From Macrothele yani (Eukaryota; Arthropoda; Arachnida; Araneae; Macrothelidae): a stretch of 64,000 nucleotides of DNA. Location: assembly GCA_039090855.1 (NCBI GenBank), contig CM077025.1, positions 98,932,489-98,996,488 of the forward strand. The letters are read 5' to 3'. Below, in pieces: positions 1 through 11,448 of the stretch (the first letter of the stretch is position 1; each line of letters starts with the position of its first letter). The notes under the pieces were generated by a model. It saw only the letters and a list, made by a program, of their open reading frames with translations. It made no database searches and was not told the origin of the DNA. Made by a program: the position numbers and the translations under genes.

Positions 1-10
1 CAGTCACATA

Positions 11-1254
11 CACTATATTGGCAAAAGTCACCGGGCACCTAGAAGATAAACACAACATATCATTTATTGACATACATTAGAACTGTGTCGGTCCACCTTT
101 GGCCTTAATGCATGCACTGACCCTTCGAGACATGCTTTCGACAAGGTTTTGGAAAACAGCGATAGGTATGCGCTTCCATTCAGTACATAATGCTGCCGCT
201 AACTGTTGCTTAGAAGTAGGCCTTGGTTCCAAACTTCTTATGCGGCGCTCTAATTCATCTCATAGGTGCTCCATGGGATTAAAAGATCAGGGCTCTGTGC
301 TGACCACTCCACACACAATACGGAATTTTCGTCAAATCACGCCGTAACAGTCCTTGCTTTATGGCTCGGTGCATTATCCTGCTGGTACCAACAAGGCTCG
401 GTTCCATAGTATTGCCAAAGAGTTGGTAGGGCATAATTGTCCAGAATATCGAGGTAGACGTGCTGGTTAACAGGTTTCTCCACGATAACCAATGGTTCAG
501 GACCATTCCACGAAAAACACCGCCACACGAGTACACGGCCAGCTCCAAACTTGACCATAGGGACAGCACACTCCGGTTAATAGCGTTCCCCCTGCTGCCG
601 CCATACCCACACACGGCCATCAAACTGATGGATCGTGTATCTGGATTCATCAGTCCATAGGACCCATTTCCATTAATCTACGGTCCACGATAAATGTTCT
701 TTATACCATGCTAAACGACGAGTAGCATTCCGAGTGGAGATGAAAGGCTTATGAGCAGCCGCACGACCACGGTAACCCATGGAATGAAGTTCTCCACGAA
801 TGGTACGTGTAGATCCCGAGGTTCCAGCATTTTTACTCACCAGTACACTGAGGTCTTGTGCAGCACTCCGTCAACTAGCTGTAACGACTCCCACGAGGCT
901 TCGACGTCTTCTGTCACTGATTTTCTTTGGTCTGCCGGTACGTTTTGCTGCTTCAGGCACGCCATATGTCTTCCACTTATTCAGTACATCCAAAACAGTT
1001 GATTTGGGTACGTTTAAACGCCACTCGGTTTCTCTTATGGACAACCCACTAATATAACACCCAACAACCTTTCCTTTTTCAAAATCGGTTCTCTCCCGCC
1101 TTGACATTTTCACTCAACCTCACAGTGCAATATGATCGCGGTCACTGCAGTATTGTTTTTATACCGTTTGCAGCTGTACCGCGCATCTTAACAACGCAGC
1201 GGATCCGTTCATTTGCTTTTGAAGAGGTGTCCGCTGAGTTTTGTCAATATAGTG
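11..1254 (-). mobile_element. Tc1-like DNA transposon, complete ends
   Basis: The element is bounded by inverted ends CACTATATTGGCAAAA on the left and its near-complement on the right (TTTTGTCAATATAGTG). The flanking dinucleotide TA at 9-10 and 1255-1256 is the expected Tc1/mariner target duplication. At 1,244 bp it is close to full length for the group. The transposase lies on the minus strand and is broken. The boundaries are read directly; the family call rests on the ends plus the transposase fragments. Confidence 0.9.
250..1113 (-). pseudogene. Tc1-like transposase, frameshifted
   Basis: The N-terminal 80 residues (1113 to 871) form the paired-like helix-turn-helix part, with a block resembling 'SIRETEWRLNVPKSTVLDVL' and a GRPKK basic hook. 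Downstream the gene continues in other frames. A WTDESRY block carries the first catalytic aspartate, QQDNAPSH (about 380-400) the second, and NPMEHL followed by DELERRI (about 260-290) the final glutamate region. This is the DD34E arrangement of Tc1 transposases. Several frame changes and stops separate the blocks, so no functional protein is expected. In life the enzyme would cut and paste the element at TA sites. Confidence 0.85.
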
Positions 1255-2609
1255 TACATGTGATCCGAAAGGCTAAATTAGTTTGTTGCCGATGAGGCGC
1301 AGTGGCGGCTCGTGGTGTAAAATGCTGGTGAGGCGAACGGTCTTGATGTAAATATAAAACAGTAAAACATATGTTATTGAAAAATATATAAATTCGTATA
1401 ACGTTATATGAATATATATGTATATCAGTGGCGTAGCAGGGAGGGGGTCGTGGTTTGCACCCCCCTTATTAGGCGAGACAGTTAGCTTTTTCTAAGTACG
1501 TTTTATAGATAATTTCCTTATTTAAATTCTTTGATTTTTATATAACTCGGAAAGCAATGTAATTTCTTGATAATAGAAGAGAAAGTAAAGCAAAGCGGCC
1601 AAAGGAGTTGCTTTATTAAATTTTTATTAAAACAACTATAATTTATTGCATTTTCTTCATTTTATTAAATTAGCTTCATTTTGTATTAATATTCAAGATG
1701 TGCGTACGTACCAATAGGAAAATATTTGTCGAAGCGCCCACCCCCCCAAAAAAATTGTTATATGTACTTATACACAGTTATACAGCAGAAGTGCAGAACC
1801 CCCCCCTCCCCTTCAAAAAGTTTCATGCCAAAGGCAGTATCCCCTATTGGATATCTTTGAAGTCTGGGTTCGAGTCGGCTGAATCATTCAAATCCGCTGA
1901 GATTCGGAAGTCTCGTTAAGCCATTGGTCCAGGGTAGGCGGCGCCTTGTTATTAACAGCTGTAAACCCCATCCCTTAGGGCTCCATCCCATGTCATTTAG
2001 CCCTTATATACAAATATTATTCAAGAGTAATGGAATAAAATTATAGAAATATATGAAACACGGCGTGGGGAGTCTTTCTTCACGAAAAAATCCAAACATT
2101 TTAGAGGAAAAATGTACATATACCTCTCTGTATATGTGTGTGTGTAATATACGCTACTTTTGCAACAATATTTTTATGAAAACAATTATTCGATAATTTT
2201 ACAACAAAGAAAGAAATATTTCACCAGTATTCTTTTATGTAATACACTTGAGCGAAAATACGCAATTTGCGCGGTTTCTTTAGCTAGTCAATGCGTCACT
2301 CACATCCCAACGCCAATCGAAGATCCACTTCTTAAAAAATTCAAAGTAAATCATTTGAATATAATTTTTTTCTCACGAAGTGTTTCTTGAGCTTGAAAAA
2401 AAAGTCACAGTTCGATTGGCATATTAGTGAAGGTGCATTTAGCACGGGTCACAAACTGAAGTCCAGGCTCGTGATAACTATGTACAGGAGAAGTCAAGCT
2501 AAGGAAGCACATTTCTATTTAAAAAAAGTATAAAATAATTTAAACCTGGAATTAAAAACAGAGGAATACGATATTAATTTGCTTTGGTCTCGAACAGAAT
2601 GCTTTCAGT

Positions 2610-3600
2610 TTATTTTTTATAAATAAGTTCAATTCTGCGATCCTTTTTGGCTGCAAATTTGTCTATGATCAGATCATAAAATGGTTGAGTGGACATTAGA
2701 TGGTTCAGCAATTCTTTCTCGATTGAAATTTTAGCGAGTGAAGACAAACGATCTTGTGCCGTTGTATTACGGAGGTAAGTCTTAATTCTCTTCAAACAAG
2801 AAAAAATTCCTTTCAGCAGAAGAACTTGTTGACGCCAGTGTCAATACAAGAGAAAATAATTTGTAGGCTTCTGGTAACACATCTTTCAGCTCGTTTTCTT
2901 TCATTGTTTTCAAGGTTTTCTGAAAACTGAGTTCCCTGAAGTTGTGATCATTATATAAAAAATCTAATTCGTTTTTTAGTCGTTTTGTGTCTGTAAAAAT
3001 GTTTGGATAAATTTTTTGAGAGTGTTAAGGGCACTGGATGGAAATGACTCTGAATAACTATGGTATTTTAAGCTGTCAACTAGCTGCAGAAACTCGAGCT
3101 TTCCCATATCTTCAAATCTGGTATTTATTTGGACTTTTATATATTCATAAATACACTCCATTAAATCATTCTGTATCGTTTTAGATTGTCCAGAAAATAA
3201 GCTTCGTATTTCTTCAAAATGTGCTTTTAATTCTGGGGTGCTCCTACGAAGTAACATTTGGAACATTTCCTTGAAATTACCTTTATTTAATGAGGAAATA
3301 GTTTCATCATGTCCTCGAAAAGGCAGTTCTTGCTTGCTTAGAACGACAACTAAATCGATTATATGTTCCATAAAAAGCCTATTTCGTCTGACCTTTTTCA
3401 TTAAACTTGACTTTATGAAGAGCAGCATTTTCTTTCAGCATATCAGAAATAGTGTTTGTTTTTTTTCCATTCGTTTTAGACCTACGTGGTTAGTTCTATG
3501 CTCTTTAGAGCTTTCGTGCAATTTTGCACTACGAGAAAAGTTTTTAGAACAAAATAACCCGTTGTATTCCACACATTTTTCTTATTGCTCAAAAGTAAAC
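2610..3600 (-). pseudogene. hAT transposase remnant, zinc finger MYM-type 1-like
   Basis: Reading leftwards from about 3600, frame-shifted blocks resemble the DUF4371/ZMYM1-like class of hAT transposases: a decayed zinc-finger entry region, then a 150-residue stretch (3428-2976) with 'LPFRGHDE' and 'SSLNKGNFKEM', then after a gap a C-terminal piece (2795-2610) with 'MKRIKTYLRNTTAQDRLSSL' and 'SIEKELL'. The order and spacing fit one gene, but the dimerisation and catalytic core between the last two pieces are missing or unreadable. It sits inside the 1300-4558 element, which it presumably once mobilised. Confidence 0.8.
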
Positions 3601-3661
3601 ATGGCCAGCGAAAGAGAGTTTGCTTGTAAATAGCACCAGAAAGCCAGGGAAAAATCTCGTA

Positions 3662-3907
3662 CTATGATTTATTGAAAGACCTAAAAAACGATTTGCCGCA
3701 CTTCTTATCTTTAGATATTGAACTTATTATAGGTGTCGGTCTTCCAGATATGAGAACATCCTTGTTATCATAATCTTTCCAGTGTTTAAAAGGAATTTCT
3801 TCCAGAACACAAATCACGTCGTTTGTTGGGCCATTCATATTTTCCAACCAAAACCAAAATATGCTGTTTAGTAACAATAACAAAATAAAAAAAGAAAAAC
3901 TCAACAT
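3662..3907 (-). pseudogene. hAT transposase N-terminal leader, probable remnant
   Basis: An 81-residue minus-strand frame ends in 'GRPTPIISSISKDKKCGKSF'. It precedes the zinc-finger and DUF4371 pieces in the right order and orientation to be the poorly conserved leader of the same hAT transposase. The hydrophobic start is probably just low-complexity AT-rich sequence. Assignment is by position and a loose resemblance only. Confidence 0.4.
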
Positions 3908-4566
3908 TACAATGAACTAGCCAACACCCGCAGAAGAGAGGATTGAAAACACACTACATAAAGTTAGATTCAAATACACTCTGACGAATAGTTAAAGCTA
4001 CGTAGAAATCTTCGTACTCCAAGCGTATAGAGGCGAACGGCGTCATCGCCTGTGAAACCACTTTTCACAAGGATCATCTGCTCATTTTCCCGCGCCCATT
4101 GGATACACAATCCTTGGGTTCTCCAATAACAGCAGAGATGCGATTCCAGTTTAAGCGAAATGGAGGGTCGCCTCAGAAATTTCCTTTCTCTTACTGGAAG
4201 TCCGGCACCTCTTTAGGTAGACCTCGGACCGTGGGGGTGGGGGGTTCACTCTGTAAGGCTCTTCTCTGATCCCCAGTTCCCAAAACCGGCTTCTCATCGA
4301 GACGATTCAGCCGGTCGCCTCTAAGCGCTTAAAACATGCAGCTGCTTTGCAAAAAATAATGATTCATTCCTCTTCTCGAAAGCCTTTCTTTAAATTAATT
4401 CATGAATCACAATGTGAATTTCAGTGTTTCATTTATCCTGCAAAGTTCTTATATCTTTGTTACTGACAGAAGTTTTTTTTTTTTTTCTTTCACTTCTCAT
4501 TCTGCGGAATTGCAGGTGAGGCGGCGCCTCACTTGCCTCATCTGACGGGCCGCCACTGATGAGGCG

Positions 4567-4824
4567 TCAGAGAGAGAAACACTCTCCCGTTCGAGCAGGG
4601 GAGAAAAAGGATCTGACGGACAGAGGAGGTTACAGAAAGAATGGGGAAGAATAGAGAGGAGAGATCGCAAGAGGATGAGGTGAGAAGAACGAACACTTTT
4701 TCTGTTTCCCGGACTAGGACAGTGGAACAGAATAAAAAACGTAGAATTAGAAACAAAATGCGAAGGAAACTAGGAAATAGAATTAGCAGCGAGAGGACAA
4801 GAATTAAGCTATAACTTTCTAAAA
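4567..4824. other. Unassigned purine-rich spacer
   Basis: This stretch between the hAT element and the next transposase is rich in GA/GAGA on the plus strand. I see no gene and no clear element end. It could be decayed 5' sequence of the following Tc1-like element. Confidence 0.4.
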
Positions 4825-5541
4825 ATGGGACCTTATGGCATTCCCCACAGGGATTTCAGTAATACTGTTTGCGTTGATATGCATTCGTATGAGCCTTTAT
4901 TGAGGAAAGGGAGAAAGCGCGCTCAATGGTGTCGCGTTAGACGGTCAGGGAGCCACTCAGAATGGCAGCGGGTGATCTTCAGTGAAGAGTCCCGCTTTTG
5001 TCTAGGAGGAGACGATCAACGAATCCGTGTGTGGAGGCACCGTGGTCAGCGCCAAGATGAACGGTTTTTTGTCGATCGTCACACGTCCAGAAGGCCTGGT
5101 GTCATGGTGTGGAGTGCAATTGCCTACGATGCCAGCTCACCATTGGTGTTCAGTACAGGCACTTCGACAGCCCAACGTTACGTTAATGAGGTCCTGCAAC
5201 CAGTGGCACTACCTTTTCTGAACGCTCACTCCGGTGCGATTTTCCAACAGGACAAAGCTTGTCCGCATACTACTGCTGTCTTGAGAGCTTGCCTTCAAGG
5301 CACTGACACTCTACCATGGCTAACCGCGTCTCCAGATCTATCGCCGATTGAAAACGCGTGGGATGCTATTGGACGCGCTATCGACACAACACCCCCACTG
5401 CACAATCTGCAAGAACTGCGTGAGAAGATTCAAGCTGCATGGGATGGCTTATCGCAGGACACCGTTAGGAACCTGTACCACACCATGCCTAGATGTCTGG
5501 CATGCTGTGTGAGCAAACATGGCTGCCCGACGCCATACTGA
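4825..5541 (+). pseudogene. Tc1-like transposase, 5'-truncated
   Basis: This open 238-residue frame covers the catalytic half of a Tc1-like (DDE) transposase. Visible blocks are FSEESRFCL near residue 54, VMVWSAIAYD, FQQDKACPHT near residue 149 with the second catalytic aspartate, and SPDLSPIENAWDAIGR near residue 173 with the final glutamate. The N-terminal helix-turn-helix domain, about 100 residues, is absent. The usual first catalytic aspartate (SDES) is a glutamate here (SEES). The frame is otherwise unbroken, which suggests fairly recent decay, but truncation and the active-site change argue against activity. I did not find matching inverted ends. Confidence 0.85.
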
Positions 5542-5722
5542 GAGACACTATTTATTGGCGTGAAGCTCAATAAATATTTCCCATATAAGTCTTAATATTT
5601 AATCATTTATTGTTCCTGGTGACCTTTACTTTCCTCCTCCCGAATAGCATTGCAATCCGACACGTACTTCTGGGTACAAGTATTTTTTCACTATGAGGGT
5701 GTGTGTGTGTGTCTGTAGATAA

Positions 5723-6093
5723 GGCAAAGTATTGGAGAGGTGCATGCTTGGTATAACCAGGAGAGATAAGAAGAGGAACTCGTGGATCCGAAAAATGACG
5801 AGAGTGGAAGACATCATGATCAGAGTTAAATCCCTGAAATGGCAATGGGCTGGACATACTGCCAGAAGGACAGACCATAGATGGACAGCCGAAATTTTAG
5901 ATTGGATTCCAAGGGACAGGAAAAGACCCAGAAAAAGACCACATGGGAGATGGGTGGATGAAATTCGTAAATATGCGGGAGTGACATGGAGGAGACTGGC
6001 ACAAGACAGACCGTTGTGGAGGAAACTTGGGGAGACCTTCGTCCAGCAGTGGATTGATAATGGTTGACAATGATGATGATGATGATGATATAA
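5723..6093 (+). mobile_element. RTE-like LINE, 3' end fragment
   Basis: This is a 5'-truncated non-LTR retrotransposon tail. The 111-residue frame 5732-6067 holds the C-terminal region downstream of the reverse transcriptase (blocks QWAGHTARRTDHRW, RPRKRPHGRWVDEIRKYAG, TWRRLAQDRPLW). It ends in a (TGA)n tail at about 6069-6090, as is common in RTE-clade LINEs. The same residues, apparently identical, occur in the minus-strand copy at 52302-53117, so both insertions look recent. Confidence 0.85.
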
Positions 6094-6147
6094 AGAATAG
6101 CATCATAATACCTTTAAATACAAAAATAGCGTCATAATACCTTTAAA

Positions 6148-6168
6148 TATATATATATATATATATAA
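6148..6168. repeat. (TA)n microsatellite
   Basis: A short run of alternating T and A follows two imperfect repeats of a segment ending in CATAATACCTTTAAATA. Confidence 0.8.
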
Positions 6169-6261
6169 AAAAGCTTCATAATACTTTTAGGAACTGAAGA
6201 ACAGCGTTTCCGAAGTTGACAAAAAACTCGCCGAGGCTCTTGATTGATAAAGCAACAACAA

Positions 6262-8192
6262 TAAAGATGACACCGAATTTTCGGGTGTAATAAGCACGTC
6301 TTTTGAATCCGTTCTGACGCAAATTAAATTTATCAAAGCTATTCAAAGTCAATGGAGCCGGTATGGAAAACAATAGTATCTGACGGAAGAAAGATGTTTT
6401 TCAGTCGGGTTTTTAATCCCTCAGATATTGTTGTAAAAGGAATCGTGAACTTACGCCCTCTGGTTGCAGACTTGTGTGTTAAGAACAACATGAATTTATA
6501 TGAGAAACATTTCGCACTGGAAACGCTCTCCAACACAGAAATAATTTTTCAAATCGGACTCGTAGAAAGAGAGATATCGATAAAAATAAAATGTGACTTT
6601 ACGTCCCCTGGTGGGAAAACCATGCATTATTTTAGGAAGAAAGTATTCTCAAAAGGTTTATCCATATGAGCGGTATCTGTCCAAGAAAAAAAAAACATTT
6701 AGTCGAGTTTTCAGGATCCCAGATTTTGCTACAAATACATCAGAAGCAGATATTAACACTTATGCCCCCTGATGGATAAAAACCATTATTTACCAAACAT
6801 TTGAAATTATGTGAAAAATATTTTCCATCAGGTCTTGCATGCGATACATGAAGAATTTTTCAAATCGGAGTTTTAGGAGCAGAAATGACGCAGAAAACGT
6901 AATTTACTGTTGTGCCCCCTAGCGAAAAGTCTATGATTTACTTGAAAATTTTGAATTTATAGGAAAAACATTTCGCATCGGAAACACTATCCAACAAAGA
7001 AGGAATTTTTCAAATCGGACTCTTTGAAGTAGAGATATTGACAAAAATAAAATATACATCTATGCCCCTGGCGTAGAAACCATGCATTACTTTAAGAAGA
7101 AAATGTTTCTAAAATGTTTGTCGACATGAGTAGTATCGGTCTACAAACGACGTTTTTTTCAATCGAGAATTTAGAAGCTCATATTTTGCTGCAAATACAT
7201 CAGAAGATGAAATTAAGATTTACGCCCCCTGGTGGCCAAACCATTTTTTTTACAAAAATTAGAAATTATGTGCAAACGATTTCCCATTAGGAGCTGTATC
7301 CGGTGCAGAAAGAATTTTTCAAATCGGAGATTTAGAAGCAGAGACATAAGTGGAAACACAATTTACCTTTACGCCCCGTAGAGGAAAGTCTATGAATTAC
7401 TTGAAAATTTTGAAATTTTATGGAAAACTTGTCACACTAAAAACACTATCCAACAAAGAAGGAATTTTTCAAATCGGACTCCTAGAAGTAGAGATATTGA
7501 CAAAAATAAGGTATACATCTACGCCCCTTGGCGGAGAAACTGTGGAATATTTTAAGAAGAAAATATTCCGAAAAGGTTTATCGAAGTCAGTGGCATAAGT
7601 CCACGAAATAATTTTTTCAATCGATATTTTGGAAGCTCAAATTTTATGGCAAATACATCAAAATAAAAAAATAATACTTACGCCCCATGGTGGCCAAAGT
7701 ATTTATTGCTAAAAATTAGAAATTATATGCAACAGATTTTCCATCAGGAGGTGTATCCGCTGAAATTATTTTTTTTTCCAGATCAGAGCTTTAGAAGAAG
7801 AGTTATCGGGGAAAATGCAATTTACTTTTACGCCCCCTTAGCGGAAAATCTAGCGTAATTTGAAAAAGTAACTATATCTAAAATACTTTTCGCCATAAAT
7901 GGAATCGAAAGATAAAACATTTTTTTTCAATCGGATGTTTAGAAGCAAATATGTGGAATAAATCGTATTTTTGAATTCGACATCATCTGCATTTACGCCC
8001 TCTAGCGGCGAAATTGTACATCGTAAAAGAAAAACGAAATAGAAGATCGCCATTCTCATATTTCGAGCTTCTCAATGCAAAAGAATTTTTCAAATCGGAC
8101 TAATAGTTCTAGAGATATCGTGGGTACAGACGGACGGACGGACAAACCGATAACATAAGCACCATCTTTTTTGACAAAAGACGTGCTAAAAA
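6262..8192 (+). repeat. Dispersed repeat R1, copy 1, about 155-bp tandem units
   Basis: About eleven related units are spaced roughly 148-165 bp apart. Each contains a variant of ACGCCCCCTGGTGG or ACGCCCCCTAGCGG, followed by a TTTTTCAAATCGGA box. The outer parts carry AGCACGTCTTTTG (from 6293) and its complement CAAAAGACGTGCT (ending 8187). A GACGGACGGACGGAC run sits near 8130-8145. A second copy lies inverted at 43063-44432 with fewer units. The shared sequence extends to about 6262 on the left (AAAGATGACACCGAA). I see no coding capacity; the short frames inside are not conserved between copies. Confidence 0.85.
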
Positions 8193-8449
8193 CAGATGGA
8201 ACGAAGAACAAGCTGCGTACGAAGAAATATTCTGATGCAAAGGAGAAGGAAATGAAGAAAAATGAGGAAGATGAGACTTTCAAAGTGAACTATACAGAAT
8301 TATGCAAGACAGTACGAAACAGTATAGCTGAAGACGTAAGGAAATTCAATTATGAACTAGTAAGAAAAGCAATTGAAAGCAACGAAAGCCTGAAGAGAGC
8401 AAAGGGACATCTCAATAAGGGAAGAAAACACAATTATATGCTGTTGTAA
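8193..8449 (+). pseudogene. RTE-like LINE, linker between endonuclease and reverse transcriptase
   Basis: The frame reads through ELCKTVRNSIAEDVRKFNYE and LVRKAIESNESLKRAKGHL, the charged helical linker typical of RTE-type proteins between the endonuclease and reverse-transcriptase domains. It is cut off after HNYMLL by the LTR-B remnant at 8450-10002. The LINE resumes at about 10003 with FYGTEIRRLYKK, so these are pieces of one element. Confidence 0.7.
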
Positions 8450-8450
8450 C

Positions 8451-8473
8451 CGTGGTCCCACTTAGGGCCACCA
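8451..8473 (-). other. Candidate primer-binding site of family B
   Basis: Immediately downstream of the LTR-B 3' end on the minus strand, TGGTGGCCCTAAGTGGGACC starts with TGG, the complement of a tRNA CCA tail. The matching tRNA was not identified. Confidence 0.5.
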
Positions 8474-10002
8474 ATGTAACGACCGTGGCCGAGCAATTAT
8501 TAACTTTTGTTTTTATCCACGGTTATTCGACGTTGTCCTTGGCGCGAAGACTGTAATTTATGGATTTATGGGCACACTCTTAACCAATCAAAACTAATCA
8601 CACTCGTACTCATAAATAATGTGTCTTGCAAATGCCCTGACTGCACTAAACAAAAACATTTAATAGGCTATGAAATAAAAATGGCACAAGTACGTATAAC
8701 AATGAGCTGGCTGCTGCTCTTAAGTGCTAGGTCATCTTTGACCGAAATTTGCTCCCGTTATAAAGTTTTTGTGTACTTAACTCCACAGTTCAGTTCCTAA
8801 CAATTTACTAGTTCAGTTCACTTTAGATTGTAAATTTAACGGCTTATACATTCCTCACAGTTCCTCGACTATCAGCGTACCAAATGTAACAACAATAAAA
8901 AAAATGCTTTTACTTACATGGGGCTGACAAGTGTAAAAAAAAAAATGAGTTTCACCTGTAAATTGATGAGATAACACCACCACACTTCTTTTACGCTGAA
9001 GATTTTCTTGTGCGGGCAGCGTTCCGTCGCAATCACGCGTAGGGGTTGCACTGCTTCCGTTTACAAACACACGCACATCTCTTTGTTGATGGAGCCTCGC
9101 TTAGCTTCGTAAGATGAGCTAGCCTCTTTCGCTGCATACGGGGAGGTGATGATTGTGATGATGGTTCCGAACCGCTGTCGTTGGAGTTCCCAACCTGAGT
9201 TTCGTTCTTAGCTTCGCTTCTCCTTGGAGCCAGAGTACTACCAATGTCAACTCACCGACTTCTTAGTTTCTCCGTAGCTCCAACTTCTTTACTGGGCCAA
9301 CAAGTCGCTAATTTTCATTCGGCTCACAGCAGAGGAATTGATACTTTCTCACGCGGATACAAGCATTCCGCTGTTTTCGTTGCAATTTTACCTATCCAGA
9401 TACCTCGAGATGCTAATCTCCGTTTCTTTCTAAATGCGAGAGGTTTGCTGCTGCATTTTTCCAAATAACATTGCAGCCCAAAGACATCTGGTCTTTCACA
9501 TCGGAGAGCGTACAGGCAACTGAAATTTCTTTCTTATTTTCAACGCCAAGTGCACAATCTTACTTACCGACCGGACCACACAAAAAGAGAGCAATTGTAC
9601 TCGAAAATGCTTTTAAACAATCGACGAATTTATGATTATTCGCTCACTCTCTTGTCCCCATCTTCATTTAGTTCTACAAGGGGCCTGTAATGTCTCGCTT
9701 CGATCCGTCCCTCCTTCCCGGTGTTTAGAGTATCCGTCAGCTGCGACCTGCGATTTACGACTTCAAAGTGCTCGAAACTCCGACCACCCTACCTGTGTGA
9801 GAATTCGTCCTCTCTTTTCTTTCCTAACGCCGGATAAAACTTCTTCTGCTCTTTACACAAACGCCGGATAAAACTTCCTCTGCTCTTTACACAAACGCCG
9901 GATAAAACTTCCTCTGCTCGAATTTTATTAATACCTAATTAATTCCATACATCCTCCACACCCATTAATTCCAGAATTAATGGCGGGCGGTGGGTCGTAA
10001 CA
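8474..10002 (-). mobile_element. LTR of retrotransposon family B
   Basis: On the minus strand the sequence begins TGTTACGACCCACC at 10002 and ends GGTCGTTACA at 8474, giving matching inverted LTR termini. It is followed by TTGGTGGCCCTAAGTGGGAC, whose TGG start fits a primer-binding site. This makes it a 1.53-kb 5' LTR with the internal region and second LTR lost. Its first 1.0 kb aligns along its length, with divergence, to the segment captured by the chimeric family A LTRs at 17672-18752. A 19-23 bp unit (ACGCCGGATAAAACTTC) is repeated three times at 9828-9915. Small open frames within it are not convincing genes. Confidence 0.75.
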
Positions 10003-11448
10003 ATATTTTATGGCACTGAGATAAGAAGACTGTACAAGAAATAGAGGTGAAATTTTAGAAATAGAAGACGGTAACAAGAAATAGAGGTGAAATTTTAACA
10101 AGAGTGAAGCATTTCTACTTAAAACTGTATGAAAGGAAATAAATAAATACATCACTTCTTTCACGTTCCAGAAACACACAGCAACCGAAAAACAGTTTTT
10201 CGGTTGCTGTGTGTTTCTGGAACGTGGAGGGAGCGATGTATGTATTTATTTACTGACGCCACTTGTTTAGGGGATTTTCACCTATATGAAAGGGATGATT
10301 CATCTACTCTAGACATTATGAAAGGTACCAGTGCTAAAGTCCCTCCAGTCCTCCCGGTAGAAGCTGCACATGCAATTAAGAACATGAAACGGCTGAAAGC
10401 TCCAAGAGAAGATGGAATTACCGTGGACATTATACAAGGAGGAAGTAGAGAAATTGAAACTAGCCCCGTCGAAGTTTTCTATAGATGTCTCAGTAAAGGG
10501 GAGATTCCTAAGAACTGGAACATTGCTACAATGATCCTACTACATAAAAAAAGTGGCATTGAGGTTCTCAGGAACTACATGCCCATCAGCCTCCTATCAG
10601 TGGTTTATATAATCTTCTCTTAGATTCTTTCACATCGGTTGAAGATAACACTGGACATGGCTCAACCGAGAGAACAAGCTGGATTCAGGAGTGGCTACAG
10701 TCACTATAGATCATATCCATGTGCTGAGAAAACTAATTGAAAGAACGACGGAATATGAGCTCTCATTATGTACGGCTTTTATCGATTATGAAAAGGCCTT
10801 TGATTTCGTGAAACCATGAGCAGGTGCAATGGCTTTGAAATTCTGCGGTATTGAAGATGCATACATTAGTATTATTAGTAACATCTATGAAAATTCAAGT
10901 GCAAAGGTTCGGTGATTTGAGGATACAGCACCAATAAAAATTGGAAAGGGAGTGAGACAAGGTGACACCATATCTCCCAAACTCTTTAATGCACATTACA
11001 AAATGTGTTTCAGTCGTTGAATTGGGAAAACAAAGGGTAAAGAATTAATGGAGATTATTTAACTCATCTTCGTTTTGCTGATGACGTAGACATTTTTGCA
11101 ACTGCCCCTTCAGAGCTGCAGAGTATAATCCAGGAACTTGCTGACAAGAGTAAAGAAGTGGGATTAAAAATGAACTTTCAGAAGACAAAACAGATGTACA
11201 ATGCTTTTACAAGGAATGAGAATTTTGCGATTGATGGGAAAACCTAGAGATAACCGATACCTTGGACGGAAGATATCAAGCAAAGGCCACACTGATAAAG
11301 AAATTGATCGATGTATAAAACTTGATTGGTGCGCTCTTGGAAGAAACTACAATTTTCAAAAGCAATATGCCATTATGTCTTAAAAGCAAAGTGTTTAATA
11401 AATGCATCTTTCCAGTTCTTACATATGGAGCAGAGATATGGACCTTAA
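10003..11448 (+). pseudogene. RTE-like LINE reverse transcriptase, frameshifted, part 1
   Basis: Shifted frames cover successive reverse-transcriptase blocks: GEILTRVKHFYLKLYER (about 10085-10135), PPVLPVEAAHAIKNMKRLKA (about 10340-10400), KGEIPKNWNIATMILLHKKS, FIDYEKAFD (about 10780-10805, first catalytic aspartate region), GVRQGDTISPKLF (about 10950-10985) and LRFADDV (about 11068-11090, catalytic FADD box), followed by the thumb and linker up to GAEIWTL. Several stops and frame changes are present. The gene is interrupted at 11449 by a solo LTR and resumes at 13697. A 32-bp palindrome at 10162-10226 also disrupts it. Confidence 0.85.
10162..10226. repeat. Perfect 32-bp palindrome with one-base loop
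   Basis: Arms 10162-10193 and 10195-10226 are exact inverted copies separated by a single A; CACGTTCCAGAAACACACAG starts the left arm. Weaker complementarity extends outwards to about 10143 and 10252. It lies inside the decayed LINE. Confidence 0.9.

Larger units (their letters stand above)
1300..4558 (-). mobile_element. hAT superfamily transposon with 8-bp target duplication
   Basis: The ends are CAGTGGCGGCTCGT at 1300 and, on the other strand, CAGTGGCGGCCCGT at 4558. The 8-bp direct repeat ATGAGGCG flanks it at 1292-1299 and 4559-4566, the expected length for hAT insertion. Length is 3,259 bp. The interior holds decayed transposase remnants on the minus strand and AT-rich sequence. A second CAGTGGCGTAGC motif at 1426 could be the end of a nested MITE, but I could not find its partner. 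Confidence 0.9.

Noticed and set aside
1426..1447. Second hAT-like end nested in the first hAT element
   Set aside because: The motif CAGTGGCGTAGC is suggestive, but no matching inverted end or 8-bp duplication was found.
8507..8800. 97-residue frame in LTR-B as a possible gene
   Set aside because: It lies inside an LTR and has no recognised domain or conserved partner.
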